Positions 1 to 7,963 of a stretch of DNA of 64,000 nucleotides are shown in pieces. This DNA comes from Flavobacterium agri. GTDB lineage: Bacteria; Bacteroidota; Bacteroidia; Flavobacteriales; Flavobacteriaceae. Below the pieces are notes generated by a model. It made no database searches, was not told the DNA's origin, and was given only the letters and a program-made list of their open reading frames with translations. The stretch covers positions 62,001 to 126,000 of the forward strand of contig NZ_JACBJI010000006.1 in NCBI RefSeq assembly GCF_013401995.1, given 5' to 3'. The first letter of the stretch is position 1; each line of letters begins with the position of its first letter. The translations under genes and the position numbers were made by a program.

Positions 1-69
1 TTGGTCGAGCAAGACCGGCAGCAGGCGTTGTGCGATGTAGCCCGTGGCTCCTGTCAGCAGAATTTTCAT
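1..69 (-). CDS. NAD(P)-binding Rossmann/NmrA-like protein, N-terminal fragment
   Basis: Only the first 23 codons lie in the window; the gene runs off the left edge. The start ATG is at 69 and the visible peptide begins MKILLTGATGYIAQ, the first beta strand and glycine-rich loop (GATGYIA) of an atypical SDR/NmrA-like NAD(P)-binding protein. It follows the SDR gene at 73-762 by three bases in the same direction, so it is the third visible gene of one leftward operon with the photolyase-like gene. Substrate cannot be told from this fragment. Confidence 0.75.
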   Translation of the reverse strand, partial: MKILLTGATGYIAQRLLPVLLDQ

Positions 70-72
70 ATA

Positions 73-762
73 CTATTTGAGTATCGTTCCGAGTCCGCCG
101 TTGACCGAAACGATCTGGCCGGTCATCCAGTTTGCTTCGGTGAGAAGGAAAACGGCCATCGATGCGAGATCTTCGGGAGTACCAATCCGCTTAAGCGGAT
201 GGCGATCGGCATTCGCAGCTTGCTTGGATTCGGTGTTCAGCAAGGGTGAAGCCAAAGGAGTATCCGTAAGTGAAGGCGCTATGCAGTTCACCCTGATGGT
301 GGGCGCGAACTCTGCCGCGAGCGCGACGGTCAAACCTTCAACGGCACCCTTCGACATCGCGATACTGGCATGGAAAGGCATACCTGTCTTGGCCGCAACG
401 GAACTGAAGAACACGATACCCGCGCCCGCAGCCAAATTTGACCGGTATGCTTTTGCAAATGAAAATGCGCCTACCGCATTCAGCTTGAAATCGTCGATTA
501 CCTGTTCGCTTTTCAGCGTGTTTATCGGCCTCAGGTTGATCGAGCCGGGACAGTAGACCAAACCGGCGAACTCTCCGTCTATCTGAGGCAGCGACGCTTC
601 GCCGGAAAAATCGTGGGCTACATGGTATAAATTCGGATGGGTGAAATCCGGCACGCTGCGGTTCATCGCGATGACCTCGCATCCCCGGCCGAGAAGGTTC
701 TTCGCCAGTTCTTTCCCAATTCCGCTGCTTGCGCCGGCGATGATGTACTTACCTATGCTCAT
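73..762 (-). CDS. SDR family oxidoreductase lacking the usual catalytic Tyr
   Basis: A 229-residue short-chain dehydrogenase/reductase-type Rossmann protein. The cofactor loop GASSGIG is at residues 10-16, the catalytic-Ser region FFSS at 118-121 and the catalytic Lys at 138. The residue four before that Lys, normally the Tyr of YxxxK, is Ile134 (context HASIAMSK), so normal SDR proton transfer is doubtful. Its start overlaps the 3' end of the photolyase-like gene by 14 bases, implying translational coupling. SDRs of this kind are commonly found beside cryptochrome/photolyase genes in light-response clusters; the actual reaction is unknown. Confidence 0.85.
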   Translation of the reverse strand: MSIGKYIIAGASSGIGKELAKNLLGRGCEVIAMNRSVPDFTHPNLYHVAHDFSGEASLPQIDGEFAGLVYCPGSINLRPINTLKSEQVIDDFKLNAVGAFSFAKAYRSNLAAGAGIVFFSSVAAKTGMPFHASIAMSKGAVEGLTVALAAEFAPTIRVNCIAPSLTDTPLASPLLNTESKQAANADRHPLKRIGTPEDLASMAVFLLTEANWMTGQIVSVNGGLGTILK

Positions 763-1846
763 ATACAGAAAGTTTTTTTTGGCAGTCCTTGTAATATTTA
801 GAAAAGGAAGGATAAAACCCCTTTACTTCCGGCACGATCCATTCCCGCTCGTCAAACGCGACATCCCAGTGTGCGAATAAGGGATGTTCGCGGGCTAGGA
901 ATCGCATATCCGGGTATGCCCGCTTCAGCGCATCGATTTCGCCACAGTACAGCTTGATTCCCTGAAGGTTGCCGGTGAGCGTGATGATGAACTTTAATAC
1001 AAACTCGCTTATAGGGAATTTCTTGAAATGGCTCGGCTCTAATACCAGGAGCCTTTCGGCACGGTCGTCCATGTGCCAAAAGGGATCGAGATTATAATGT
1101 GTGTAAAGCAGGGTCGTGCCTTGTTCGAGCTGCGGCAAGCCGGTGTCGGGTAAAATCGTTTCGAGTATCGGTTGGCAGGTTTCCCGGAGCACGTCGGGGA
1201 TTTGCATGACGGCAAGTTCCTCGTAAGCCGTATCGAGAAAGGTGTGGTATTGCTTCACATGGGTGAACTCGTTTACGTTATTTTGATTAGCATGATACGG
1301 CTTGCCGGTCAGCGTGCCCGCAACCCATTGCCAGCTGCCGAAGTTGCTTGCGACATCGCCATCGGACAAATGATAGTACATCCATGCTGCCGGCGCATTA
1401 AAATGGCATTTCCCCAACGTGCAGCATAGCGAAGCGATATACAGGCGCACATGATTGTGCATGTGACCGGTCAGGTAGAGCGTCGAGATCGCGTCGTCAA
1501 GGACCGTGATGCCCGTTTTTCCGAGCATGACGGACAAGGGCATCCCGCGTTTTCTCGATTGGCCGGGCTTTATTTCCCGGTAGGCGACATCCGGAAAATG
1601 TTGCTGCAACCGCTGGAAATATTCCCGCCACAACAATTGCTTCATAAACGTATGGCATTGGGCGTAGCTATATCTGGAAAGCAACGTCTCGAAAATAAAT
1701 TTTCCCGAAACGACGCCCCTCGATATGTAGGGCGACAAGTTGGAAACGGCGCCCGATGTATAATTCCGGTTCTTCGAGTAAGCGACGGGATCGATCCGAT
1801 CGATCTGTTCCAGGATATCGGCGAAACTGGTTTTATCTGCTAGCAT
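749..1846 (-). CDS. Photolyase/cryptochrome-like FAD-binding protein, unusual domain order
   Basis: A 365-residue protein. Residues about 1-235 match the helical FAD-binding half of photolyases: an N-terminal SPYISRG segment, LLWREYFQR, TGHMHNHVR and the flavin/tryptophan segment SNFGSWQWVAGT. The N-terminal alpha/beta antenna domain of ordinary photolyases is absent. The last ~130 residues are instead an alpha/beta-looking module (beta-like RLLVLEP and IKLYCGE strands). Likely role is flavin-based DNA repair or blue-light sensing. ATG 1846 was preferred; a GTG two codons upstream (1852) is possible. First gene of the leftward operon. Confidence 0.8.
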   Translation of the reverse strand: MLADKTSFADILEQIDRIDPVAYSKNRNYTSGAVSNLSPYISRGVVSGKFIFETLLSRYSYAQCHTFMKQLLWREYFQRLQQHFPDVAYREIKPGQSRKRGMPLSVMLGKTGITVLDDAISTLYLTGHMHNHVRLYIASLCCTLGKCHFNAPAAWMYYHLSDGDVASNFGSWQWVAGTLTGKPYHANQNNVNEFTHVKQYHTFLDTAYEELAVMQIPDVLRETCQPILETILPDTGLPQLEQGTTLLYTHYNLDPFWHMDDRAERLLVLEPSHFKKFPISEFVLKFIITLTGNLQGIKLYCGEIDALKRAYPDMRFLAREHPLFAHWDVAFDEREWIVPEVKGFYPSFSKYYKDCQKKLSVYEHR

Positions 1847-1880
1847 ACCCACTCTCTCTGTTTAGATTAAAGATATGTAT

Positions 1881-1916
1881 TTTTGTTTAATTATTTTTAA
1901 AATATATTAAACAAAA
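1881..1916 (-). promoter_or_regulatory. 11-bp inverted repeat in the photolyase operon promoter
   Basis: Perfect arms TTTTGTTTAAT (1881-1891) and ATTAAACAAAA (1906-1916) are separated by 14 AT-rich bases, 35-70 bases before the photolyase start codon. The size, symmetry and position suit a dimeric or tetrameric MerR-type regulator. It is too AT-rich and too far from a gene end to look like a terminator. Confidence 0.45.
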
Positions 1917-1925
1917 TTAATTGTA

Positions 1926-1972
1926 TCAAAAAAGTCCCCACGATGTTCCGTTATGGGCATCTTGGGGACTTA
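1926..1972 (-). terminator. Rho-independent terminator of the T9SS remnant
   Basis: Arms AAGTCCCCACGATG (1932-1945) and CATCTTGGGGACTT (1958-1971) pair with one mismatch around a 12-base loop. In the leftward direction the stem is followed by a T run. It sits just past the stop codon of the T9SS sorting-tail fragment. Confidence 0.75.
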
Positions 1973-2016
1973 GCGGTTAAATCTTCGTTAGGCCGCTATA
2001 GGCCGCAAAAAGGTCC

Positions 2017-2184
2017 TTATTGTTTGACGAATTTGAAGCTGCTGACTTTGTTGCCGTATCTCACGTTGACGATATACACGCCAATGGAGTAACCCGAGAC
2101 ATTAAGGGTAAGGTCGGTGCCCGACCTCACTGTTCTGGACTCCAGGCGCTGTCCGAGCATATCATAGACTTCATCTTCCGTTGC
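2017..2184 (-). pseudogene. C-terminal T9SS sorting-domain fragment of a lost secreted protein
   Basis: Read leftward, the frame from about 2184 to the TAA at 2017 encodes a type A T9SS sorting tail: it begins EVYDMLGQRLESRT, continues with GYSIGVYIVNVRYGNK and ends KFVKQ. An in-frame TAA at about 2185-2187 closes the frame upstream, so about 55 codons survive and the catalytic or adhesive part is gone. The fragment abuts, tail to tail orientation reversed, the 5'-truncated HlyD gene, marking a rearrangement breakpoint near 2180-2190. A proper terminator still follows it. Confidence 0.8.
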
Positions 2185-2186
2185 TT

Positions 2187-2513
2187 AAAAAAGGGAAAAA
2201 AGTACGGGTTTGGTTCGACGGTTGGCCCAGAATCGTATTCTCGGGTTGGCCCGGGATTTCATACGGCACTTTTGGAGGACGTATAGTGTCCATAGAAAAA
2301 TTCATCAGCCCGAACGGAAAGTACCGCATATTGATTGCTCCGGACGAAAACGAAAATAAATGGCCCAAGCAACTCAGTATAGGCTCCGGTGCCCAGACAC
2401 TGGCGCTTCTGGATACCGTGCCGGTGTGGTATGAGATCTGGAGGACGCTTAATGGATTTCCGCCTAATTTTTATAATACCAACGACAATTCTGATGAGAA
2501 AGGCAAAAAATAA
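2187..2513 (+). pseudogene. 5'-truncated HlyD/membrane-fusion protein, C-terminal part
   Basis: About 108 codons remain. Segments VRVWFDGWP, VFSGWPGISYGTFGG and SPNGKYRILIAPD match the C-terminal part of the Bacteroidota HlyD-like periplasmic adaptor that works with an ABC exporter and a TolC channel. The N-terminal membrane anchor, hairpin and lipoyl domains are missing; homology starts right at the breakpoint near 2185. The stop overlaps the start of the TolC gene by 20 bases, the normal arrangement for the pair. An apparent TTG at 2181 is probably not a real start. No ABC transporter gene is present upstream. Confidence 0.8.
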
Positions 2514-3901
2514 CCTATCGGTCCTCGCGGTTTTTTTGTTTCTCTGTCCGCTGTACGGCCAAACCAATACTCCTAAATCTGCTGATCAGGGTCTAATGCG
2601 GTACTCCGAATTTCTCGGTTACGTAAAAAAGTTCCACCCTTTGGTGCGCCAGGCAGATCTGGCTATCGATCGTGCGCAGGCGTATCTCATGGAGGCTAGG
2701 GGTGCGTTCGACCCCAAACTGGAAGCAGATTATGAGCAAAAGAAATTTAAGGGAACGGCTTATTACGAGGTATTGAACTCAAGCTTTAAAATTCCGACCT
2801 GGTACGGAATTGAGGTCAAGGCCGCGTTCGACCAGGCCGATGGATATTACTTGAATCCACAAGCCACGACACCCGCCAACGGGCTCGCCGGCTTAGGCGT
2901 CTCGATTCCAGTTGGCCAGGGGCTTTGGATAAACGAACGCATGACCGTACTAAGGCAAGCCAAAATCCAGCAGCGCATGGCGGTCGCCGAAAAAAAGCTT
3001 GCCGCTGCCAACGTTCTCTTTGATGCGTCTGCGGCGTACTTCGATTGGTTAAGGGCTTACCAGGAAGCTAAAATATATAACGAGTATACACGGGTGGCCA
3101 CTATGCGTCATCTGGCGATAAAACGGTCCATCGAATTGGGCGACAAGGCGGCGATAGACAGCACCGAGTCGGCAATTTCACTAAAAATGAGGGGGCTTGG
3201 CCTTGAAGAAGCCCGGGTCAAATTGAATAAGGCAAGACTTTCGCTGTCCAATTACTTATGGATAGACCAGGTGCCTGTTGAACTCTCTGACGCCGTCTCT
3301 CCGGAGGAAACATTAACCGATGAACTCGTGCCCGCCGCTCAGTTGCAACTCGAAAAAGAGATTACGACAGGTTCAAATCCGAAAGTCCAGCTTTATAAAG
3401 GCAAAATAGAGATTCTGGAAGTCGAGCGCCGTTTCCGGCAGAACCAATTGCTTCCCGGTATCAGGGCAAACTACCAGTTTCTGGCGAATCCGGAAAGTCC
3501 GGCAGGTTTACGCGCCGAAGATTACAAACTCGGGCTTACCTTCAGCTACCCTTTGTTCTTAAGAAAAGAGCGCGAAAATACGCTTGTCCCGCCTGAAGCT
3601 GCAGGACGAAATGTTAGGTCTGGAATACCAGCAAACCGTGCTCCTCAATAAGATCGCAACGCTTAGGAATGAATTTTCGCTGCTCCTTGAGCAGCGAAAA
3701 TTATCAAAGGACCTGAGCGAAGACTATATCAAAATGCTTGAAGCCGAGGAACGAATGTTTGCCTTGGGCGAAAGCTCCCTTTTTTTGATAAACAATCGGG
3801 AGAACGCCCTCATCAGCAATAGGCTGGCGTTGGCCGCGATCGAAAGTCGGCTGCTTGGTTCGGTCGCGGAGTTTTATCGTACGACGGCGGAATTCCCATA
3901 A
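2494..3901 (+). pseudogene. TolC-family outer-membrane efflux protein, frameshifted
   Basis: Start ATG 2494 gives a signal peptide (LAVFLFLCPLYGQ) and a long helical TolC/OEP protein through about residue 360 (SYPLFLRKER). The frame then shifts: around 3574-3578 one base seems missing, and the family sequence continues in another frame (KIRLSRLKLQDEM ... AEFYRTTAEFP) to the stop at 3901. Joined, the protein would be about 468 residues, normal for the family. It would form the outer-membrane duct of the exporter whose adaptor is truncated just upstream, so the exporter is probably dead. A sequencing error cannot be excluded. Confidence 0.8.
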
Positions 3902-3943
3902 ACGCCTCGATCTGGCCCGACGCGCGGGCAGTGGTATTTCAAA

Positions 3944-4555
3944 TCATTTTTTAATGAAAACGTACCCGCCTTTCTCTGCGCCCCAAACCTGTTTTCCTTC
4001 TTTATCGAAGCCTTGGTCCCAGGATAGGATCTTTCCCGGAGTAATCGTTACGATAGAGGTCGCATAACTCGCGCCGCGCAATTCGCTTGGGCAGGTGCCG
4101 ATACCGGTTTTCCCGGAGTATTCCGTCTCTGACTTTTTTTCAAGAATAACTTCGCATCCCGGCTTGAGTTCAATCTCCGAAAAAGGGAGCGTATCGAATG
4201 CGGCAGGTGTTTTCCATTTGCCGATCCAATCCTTCTCATTTTTCAAGGTATGGATCTCGCTGACAAATTTCCCATCTCTCTTGCTTAGCTTATAGATGCG
4301 CACGCGATACGGCTTGTCGGGTTTCGACGCAAGGGCCTGCTCGACATAAAGAAAATGGCCCCTGTCTTTCCAGATCGGAACCATGCGCAGCGAAATATTG
4401 AAATAATTGGCGCTGTCGACTTTTGACTGGGCTTCAGACGAATAATAGCCTTCCATGAGTGCCTCCAGCTTATCCAACTCTTTCCGGTCCGACTTGGATT
4501 GGGCTGCAACAGTAAAGGTGGCCAGGAGCAAGGCCATAGAGATAAAAACTTTCAT
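3944..4555 (-). CDS. CpcT/CpeT-like chromophore lyase family protein, exported
   Basis: A 203-residue protein with a signal peptide (MKVFISMALLLATFTVAAQ). The body matches the CpeT/CpcT (DUF1001) beta-barrel family: LDKLEALMEGYYSSEAQ near the mature N-terminus, FLYVEQALAS, YRVRIYKL, and a C-terminal WGAEKGGYVFIKK. Cyanobacterial members attach bilins to phycobiliproteins; in non-photosynthetic Bacteroidota the substrate is unknown and no phycobiliprotein is nearby. It is transcribed toward the TolC remnant and appears monocistronic. Confidence 0.8.
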   Translation of the reverse strand: MKVFISMALLLATFTVAAQSKSDRKELDKLEALMEGYYSSEAQSKVDSANYFNISLRMVPIWKDRGHFLYVEQALASKPDKPYRVRIYKLSKRDGKFVSEIHTLKNEKDWIGKWKTPAAFDTLPFSEIELKPGCEVILEKKSETEYSGKTGIGTCPSELRGASYATSIVTITPGKILSWDQGFDKEGKQVWGAEKGGYVFIKK

Positions 4556-4609
4556 AGTTGATTCATTTAAATTGATTTGATAATAATACTTAAAAATCTG
4601 CTTCTTTTC

Positions 4610-4810
4610 TTATTGAAATCCCAAATAACTATGATCGAAGCTAATGACGGTCGCAGGATACTGGCCCAATACGTCCTGACCCAGATTGCCAATGGTCTCA
4701 CGTCCGTAGATGCTATAATTTTGAGGATCTATTTTAACTGATTCCAAATGAATGTGCTGTGGGCCAATGTCGAACCGGAAATTCCTGAAATCGGCGAAAT
4801 CGGTCACGAC
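4610..4810 (-). pseudogene. C-terminal fragment of a retropepsin-like aspartic protease
   Basis: The leftward frame ending at TAA 4610 holds about 65 codons with the motif GNLGQDVLGQ and a terminal TVISFDHSYLGFQ, typical of the last 60 residues of Bacteroidota retropepsin-like aspartyl proteases. The catalytic D(S/T)G loop and the rest of the protein are missing. A GTG at 4807 could serve as a start but an in-frame stop lies two codons before it, so this looks like a gene remnant. Confidence 0.6.
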
Positions 4811-4852
4811 TTACGATCTAAAACAAAAAACTTAAGCATGAAAGCGAACGAA

Positions 4853-4917
4853 AACTGCCAATTTTTCATTTTGAAAATTGAAAAAATGTCAGTTTCGGCC
4901 CTTGGCACAATTTTAGA
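4853..4917 (+). promoter_or_regulatory. Sigma-54-like promoter and upstream inverted repeat for Hsp20
   Basis: TTGGCAC at 4902-4908 fits the -24 element of a sigma-54 promoter. At the correct spacing the -12 element reads TAGA (4914-4917) instead of TTGC, keeping the G but not the C. Just upstream, AACTGCCAATTTTTC (4853-4867) and GAAAAAATGTCAGTT (4880-4894) form an imperfect inverted repeat (13 of 15 positions) of the sort used by an enhancer-binding protein. A sigma-54-type response regulator is encoded at 35600. Confidence 0.4.
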
Positions 4918-4972
4918 AAAATGGCAGTCCAGTTCATTAATTTATTGTCTAACAATTCTAAAGTAAACTGTT

Positions 4973-5428
4973 ATGAATCTTATCAAAAGAAACGGAGGCC
5001 GCTTCCCCGCTTCCACAGGTGTGTTTTTTGACGACATTTTAGGCCGCGAGCTTTTCAATTGGGGAAACAATAACTTTTCATCGACCAGCACCACGCTGCC
5101 TTCGGTGAACATCAAGGAGACGGCCGACAACTACGAAGTGGAGGTCGCCGCCCCGGGAATGAGCAAGGAGGACTTCCGTATCTCGCTGGACGGCAACCTG
5201 CTCACCATTTCCTCTGCCAAGGAGGAATCACACGAAGACCGTCAGGCGCAGTACACGCGCCGCGAGTTCAGCTACCAATCTTTCCAGCGAAGCTTCGAGC
5301 TTCCTAAAAACGTCGTGGACGAAGAAAGGATTTCGGCACGATATGAAAACGGCGTGCTGCTGTTGAGCATCCCGAAACGCGAGGAAGCGAAACAGAAACC
5401 GCCAAGGACAATTGCGATCGAGGGATGA
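4973..5428 (+). CDS. Hsp20/alpha-crystallin small heat-shock protein
   Basis: A 151-residue small heat-shock protein. After a short N-terminal region (MNLIKRNGG) comes the alpha-crystallin domain: VNIKETADNYEVEVAAPGMS, FRISLDGNLLTISSAKEE, a YTRREFSYQSFQRSFELP segment and the conserved A-x-x-x-n-G-V-L motif (ARYENGVLLLSIPKRE). It acts as an ATP-independent holdase in the cytoplasm. It is monocistronic, with a sigma-54-like element and inverted repeat upstream and a strong terminator downstream. Confidence 0.95.
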   Translation: MNLIKRNGGRFPASTGVFFDDILGRELFNWGNNNFSSTSTTLPSVNIKETADNYEVEVAAPGMSKEDFRISLDGNLLTISSAKEESHEDRQAQYTRREFSYQSFQRSFELPKNVVDEERISARYENGVLLLSIPKREEAKQKPPRTIAIEG

Positions 5429-5449
5429 TCCCGATCTGCCGTAAAACAT

Positions 5450-5480
5450 CAAGCTGCCCCTGACCGGGCAGCTTGTTTTC
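5450..5480 (+). terminator. Rho-independent terminator after Hsp20
   Basis: Perfect 10-bp stem CAAGCTGCCC (5450-5459) and GGGCAGCTTG (5466-5475), six-base loop, followed by TTTTC. Confidence 0.9.
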
Positions 5481-5504
5481 TTATCCCCAGCAAAATCCTG
5501 AACT

Positions 5505-6680
5505 ATGTCATCTGAACTCTTTCACGGTTTGGCCGTGCTCTCTTTCGTCATTTTATTGCTTATCATGCTGCTTCGAAAAATCCGACAGCCTTACTTCATC
5601 GCTTATATTTTGTCGGGCGTGCTCCTGGGCCCGCAGGTATGCAACATCGTCAATGAAGCCGAAGTGATTTCCCAGCTCGGAGAGATGGGGATCGTGTTGC
5701 TTATGTTCTTCATCGGCAGCGAGATCAGGCTGCCAGACCTGACGCGTGCTTTCGCCAGGCCGCTCTTCATCGCATCGGTACAGGTAGCGGTCAGCCTGGC
5801 CTGTATGTGGGGAATCGGGACTTATCTGGAATGGAGCACCACGATGACGGTGCTTATGGGCTTCATCATCAGCCTGAGCAGCTCGGCCATCGTTTTCCAA
5901 TACCTGTCGCGCACGGGAGAAATGAACAGTCAGCTTGGCCTCATTACAAGCGGGGTATTGCTGATCCAGGATATTTTGGTCGTCCCGATGGTCGTGTGCC
6001 TTAATTTCATGGCGGCAGGGAACGTGTCGGCGGTTGATTTGGCCAAGGTGTGCGCCGGCGGAATGCTCATCCTGCTTTTGCTTCGCGCCGTTTCGGTAAG
6101 ACGGCCTTCGCTACCGTTCAAACGGGACATCATCGCCGATCATGACCTGCAGGTATTCCTGGGATTCGCGATCTGCTTCGGGATGGCCTGGGTCACCGCA
6201 TGGCTGGGTTTGTCGGCCGCATTGGGCGCATTTGTGGCCGGTATCGTGATCGGCAAGGACAAGGCGACGCGCTGGCTCGGCAAGGCACTGATTCCGTTCC
6301 GGGTGTTCTTTTTGGCGTTTTTCTTCATTGCGGTCGGCCTTCAACTGGACCTGCCGTTTTTCAGGGACAATGTCGGTACCATCGTCTTTGTAGCGCTGTC
6401 GGTATTGCTGATCAACAGCCTACTCAACGCGATGCTGTTCCGGTTGGCAGGCAATAGCTGGAGGGATAGCCTCTACGGAGGCGCGCTGCTGTCTCAGATC
6501 GGGGAATTCAGCTTTGTACTCATGACGCTTGCCGTGTCGTTGGGATTGGTGGGAAACTATCTGTATCAGGTGACGCTCGCGGTCATCACTTTGACCATGT
6601 TGTTGTCCTCTTTCTGGATTACGGTGATGCAACGGCTGATCTACCGGCTTCCGTTACCCGAGAAAACAACTTTCTCTTAG
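5505..6680 (+). CDS. Cation:proton antiporter, CPA2/KefB-type membrane domain
   Basis: A 391-residue polytopic membrane protein with 11-12 hydrophobic segments and CPA2 hallmarks: IRQPYFIAYILSGVLLGPQV near the N-terminus, GEMGIVLLMFFIGSEI, and an AALGAFVAGIVIG segment. The C-terminal cytosolic RCK/TrkA-N domain of full KefB/KefC is absent, so this is the short form. It exchanges Na+ or K+ for protons across the inner membrane. It ends one base before the convergent cupin gene and follows the Hsp20 terminator. Confidence 0.9.
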   Translation: MSSELFHGLAVLSFVILLLIMLLRKIRQPYFIAYILSGVLLGPQVCNIVNEAEVISQLGEMGIVLLMFFIGSEIRLPDLTRAFARPLFIASVQVAVSLACMWGIGTYLEWSTTMTVLMGFIISLSSSAIVFQYLSRTGEMNSQLGLITSGVLLIQDILVVPMVVCLNFMAAGNVSAVDLAKVCAGGMLILLLLRAVSVRRPSLPFKRDIIADHDLQVFLGFAICFGMAWVTAWLGLSAALGAFVAGIVIGKDKATRWLGKALIPFRVFFLAFFFIAVGLQLDLPFFRDNVGTIVFVALSVLLINSLLNAMLFRLAGNSWRDSLYGGALLSQIGEFSFVLMTLAVSLGLVGNYLYQVTLAVITLTMLLSSFWITVMQRLIYRLPLPEKTTFS

Positions 6681-7550
6681 TCATTCCAGCAGCGCGTTCG
6701 TTCTTCTTATGGCTTCGGCATCTTTGTAATCGAGCCATGCCTGGCCTTTCCGCCTGCGCATCCAGTTGTCGTAATGGCGGATGACGGCGACGTTCAGCAA
6801 GCCCTTGAGCAAATGGCGCGGACGCCCCGCAAGTGACCTGAGGCTCAATGAAAAACCGGGCGTTTCGTATTTCATGTAGTGCCACCAGCCTTCGGGCATG
6901 TAAAGCATTTCGCCGTGGCTGAGATGGGTGATGAACGGTTTTACCCGTCTCAAGGCCGGAAACTTTTCGAAATCGGGATTGTCGAAGTCGATGTCTTCAT
7001 GGCACAGCCACGAATACGGAAGGCGGTACATGTATTTCGTGTCGTCGGGCGAAACGAGTACGCATTGCTTGCGTCCTTCGAAGTGAATGTGGAAGATGTT
7101 CGGGAAGTCGATGTCGTAATGCATGAAAACCTTGGCGCCCTCTCCGCCGAAAAATACCAGCGGTAAATTTTTGAGGAGCCGGATGCCCAATTCGGGCCAT
7201 TTCATGTCGGCCTTCATCGACGGGACATCTTTCAGCAAATTGTATAGGAAGATCCTGAGATCGGTAGGCCCTTTCTCCAGTATGTCGATGTACCGGGACA
7301 TGGTCATCGTGTAATCGGGCTCATTGACCTTTTTGGTGTAATCGGTCTTGCGGCTGTCGTAAAGTGGTACGGTCTTATCCCCGGCAACCTCTTTCAGGAA
7401 TCCAAAGTTCCATTTTTCAAAGGCGGGCCAGTCTTCTATCTGATTGGTGATGACCACAGGTTTCTGCGGGCGGTAATACTTTTCAAGGAATTCTTGCCGG
7501 GTAAGCTTTTCCACCCGCTCGATTTCGGTGTACTGGAAATAGGGTTCCAT
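6681..7550 (-). CDS. Cupin-8/JmjC-like Fe(II)/2-oxoglutarate oxygenase family protein
   Basis: A 289-residue cupin-like (JmjC-related) protein. The segment KPVVITNQIEDWPAF is the conserved N-terminal strand; the metal site is HYD (MHYDIDFPNIFHIHFEGRKQ) with the distal His in YMPEGWWHYMKYE, giving the HxD...H facial triad. Relatives are protein or small-molecule hydroxylases; the substrate is unknown. A basic C-terminal helix region (WMRRRKGQAW) follows. It is convergent with the antiporter with no space between. Confidence 0.85.
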   Translation of the reverse strand: MEPYFQYTEIERVEKLTRQEFLEKYYRPQKPVVITNQIEDWPAFEKWNFGFLKEVAGDKTVPLYDSRKTDYTKKVNEPDYTMTMSRYIDILEKGPTDLRIFLYNLLKDVPSMKADMKWPELGIRLLKNLPLVFFGGEGAKVFMHYDIDFPNIFHIHFEGRKQCVLVSPDDTKYMYRLPYSWLCHEDIDFDNPDFEKFPALRRVKPFITHLSHGEMLYMPEGWWHYMKYETPGFSLSLRSLAGRPRHLLKGLLNVAVIRHYDNWMRRRKGQAWLDYKDAEAIRRTNALLE

Positions 7551-7624
7551 AGCTGTTGCAGTTATTGTGCTTTATGTAAAGATACGGTATCGGGACATGC
7601 AAAACCGTACACCTGACTGCCATG

Positions 7625-7652
7625 AAAAAAGCCGTCCAAACGGACGGCTTTC
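7625..7652 (-). terminator. Rho-independent terminator after the cold-shock gene
   Basis: Perfect 10-bp stem AAAGCCGTCC/GGACGGCTTT with a four-base loop. In the leftward direction it is followed by a run of T. It lies about 20 bases past the cold-shock stop codon and may work in both directions. Confidence 0.9.
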
Positions 7653-7672
7653 AATACAGGTGTTCGAATATC

Positions 7673-7864
7673 TTAGATAACGGTGACATTTACTGCATTC
7701 AGGCCTCTTTTTCCCTGCTCGACAGAGTAAGTAACCTCGTCGTTTTCACGGACGCGGCCGTTCAGCCCGGTCACGTGAACAAACAGGTCATCGCCGCCGT
7801 CCTGGGGGCTGATGAAACCGAAGCCCTTGGCTTCGTTGAAAAATTTGATGGTACCTTGATTCAT
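7673..7864 (-). CDS. CspA-family cold-shock protein
   Basis: A 63-residue single cold-shock domain. RNP1 is GFGFI (with KGFGFISP) and RNP2 is DLFVHV, the aromatic and basic residues that bind single-stranded RNA or DNA. Length and sequence are standard for flavobacterial CspA. It acts as an RNA chaperone in the cytoplasm. It has its own terminator; the 5' leader is unstructured as far as I can read. Confidence 0.95.
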   Translation of the reverse strand: MNQGTIKFFNEAKGFGFISPQDGGDDLFVHVTGLNGRVRENDEVTYSVEQGKRGLNAVNVTVI

Positions 7865-7963
7865 GGTATAAAAATATTATTAAGTGACAAAGGTAGGCGT
7901 AAATTATTGACATTCAACCTATTTTACCCCGATATCTGTAGAATAACCCGGCAGGTCCCACTA

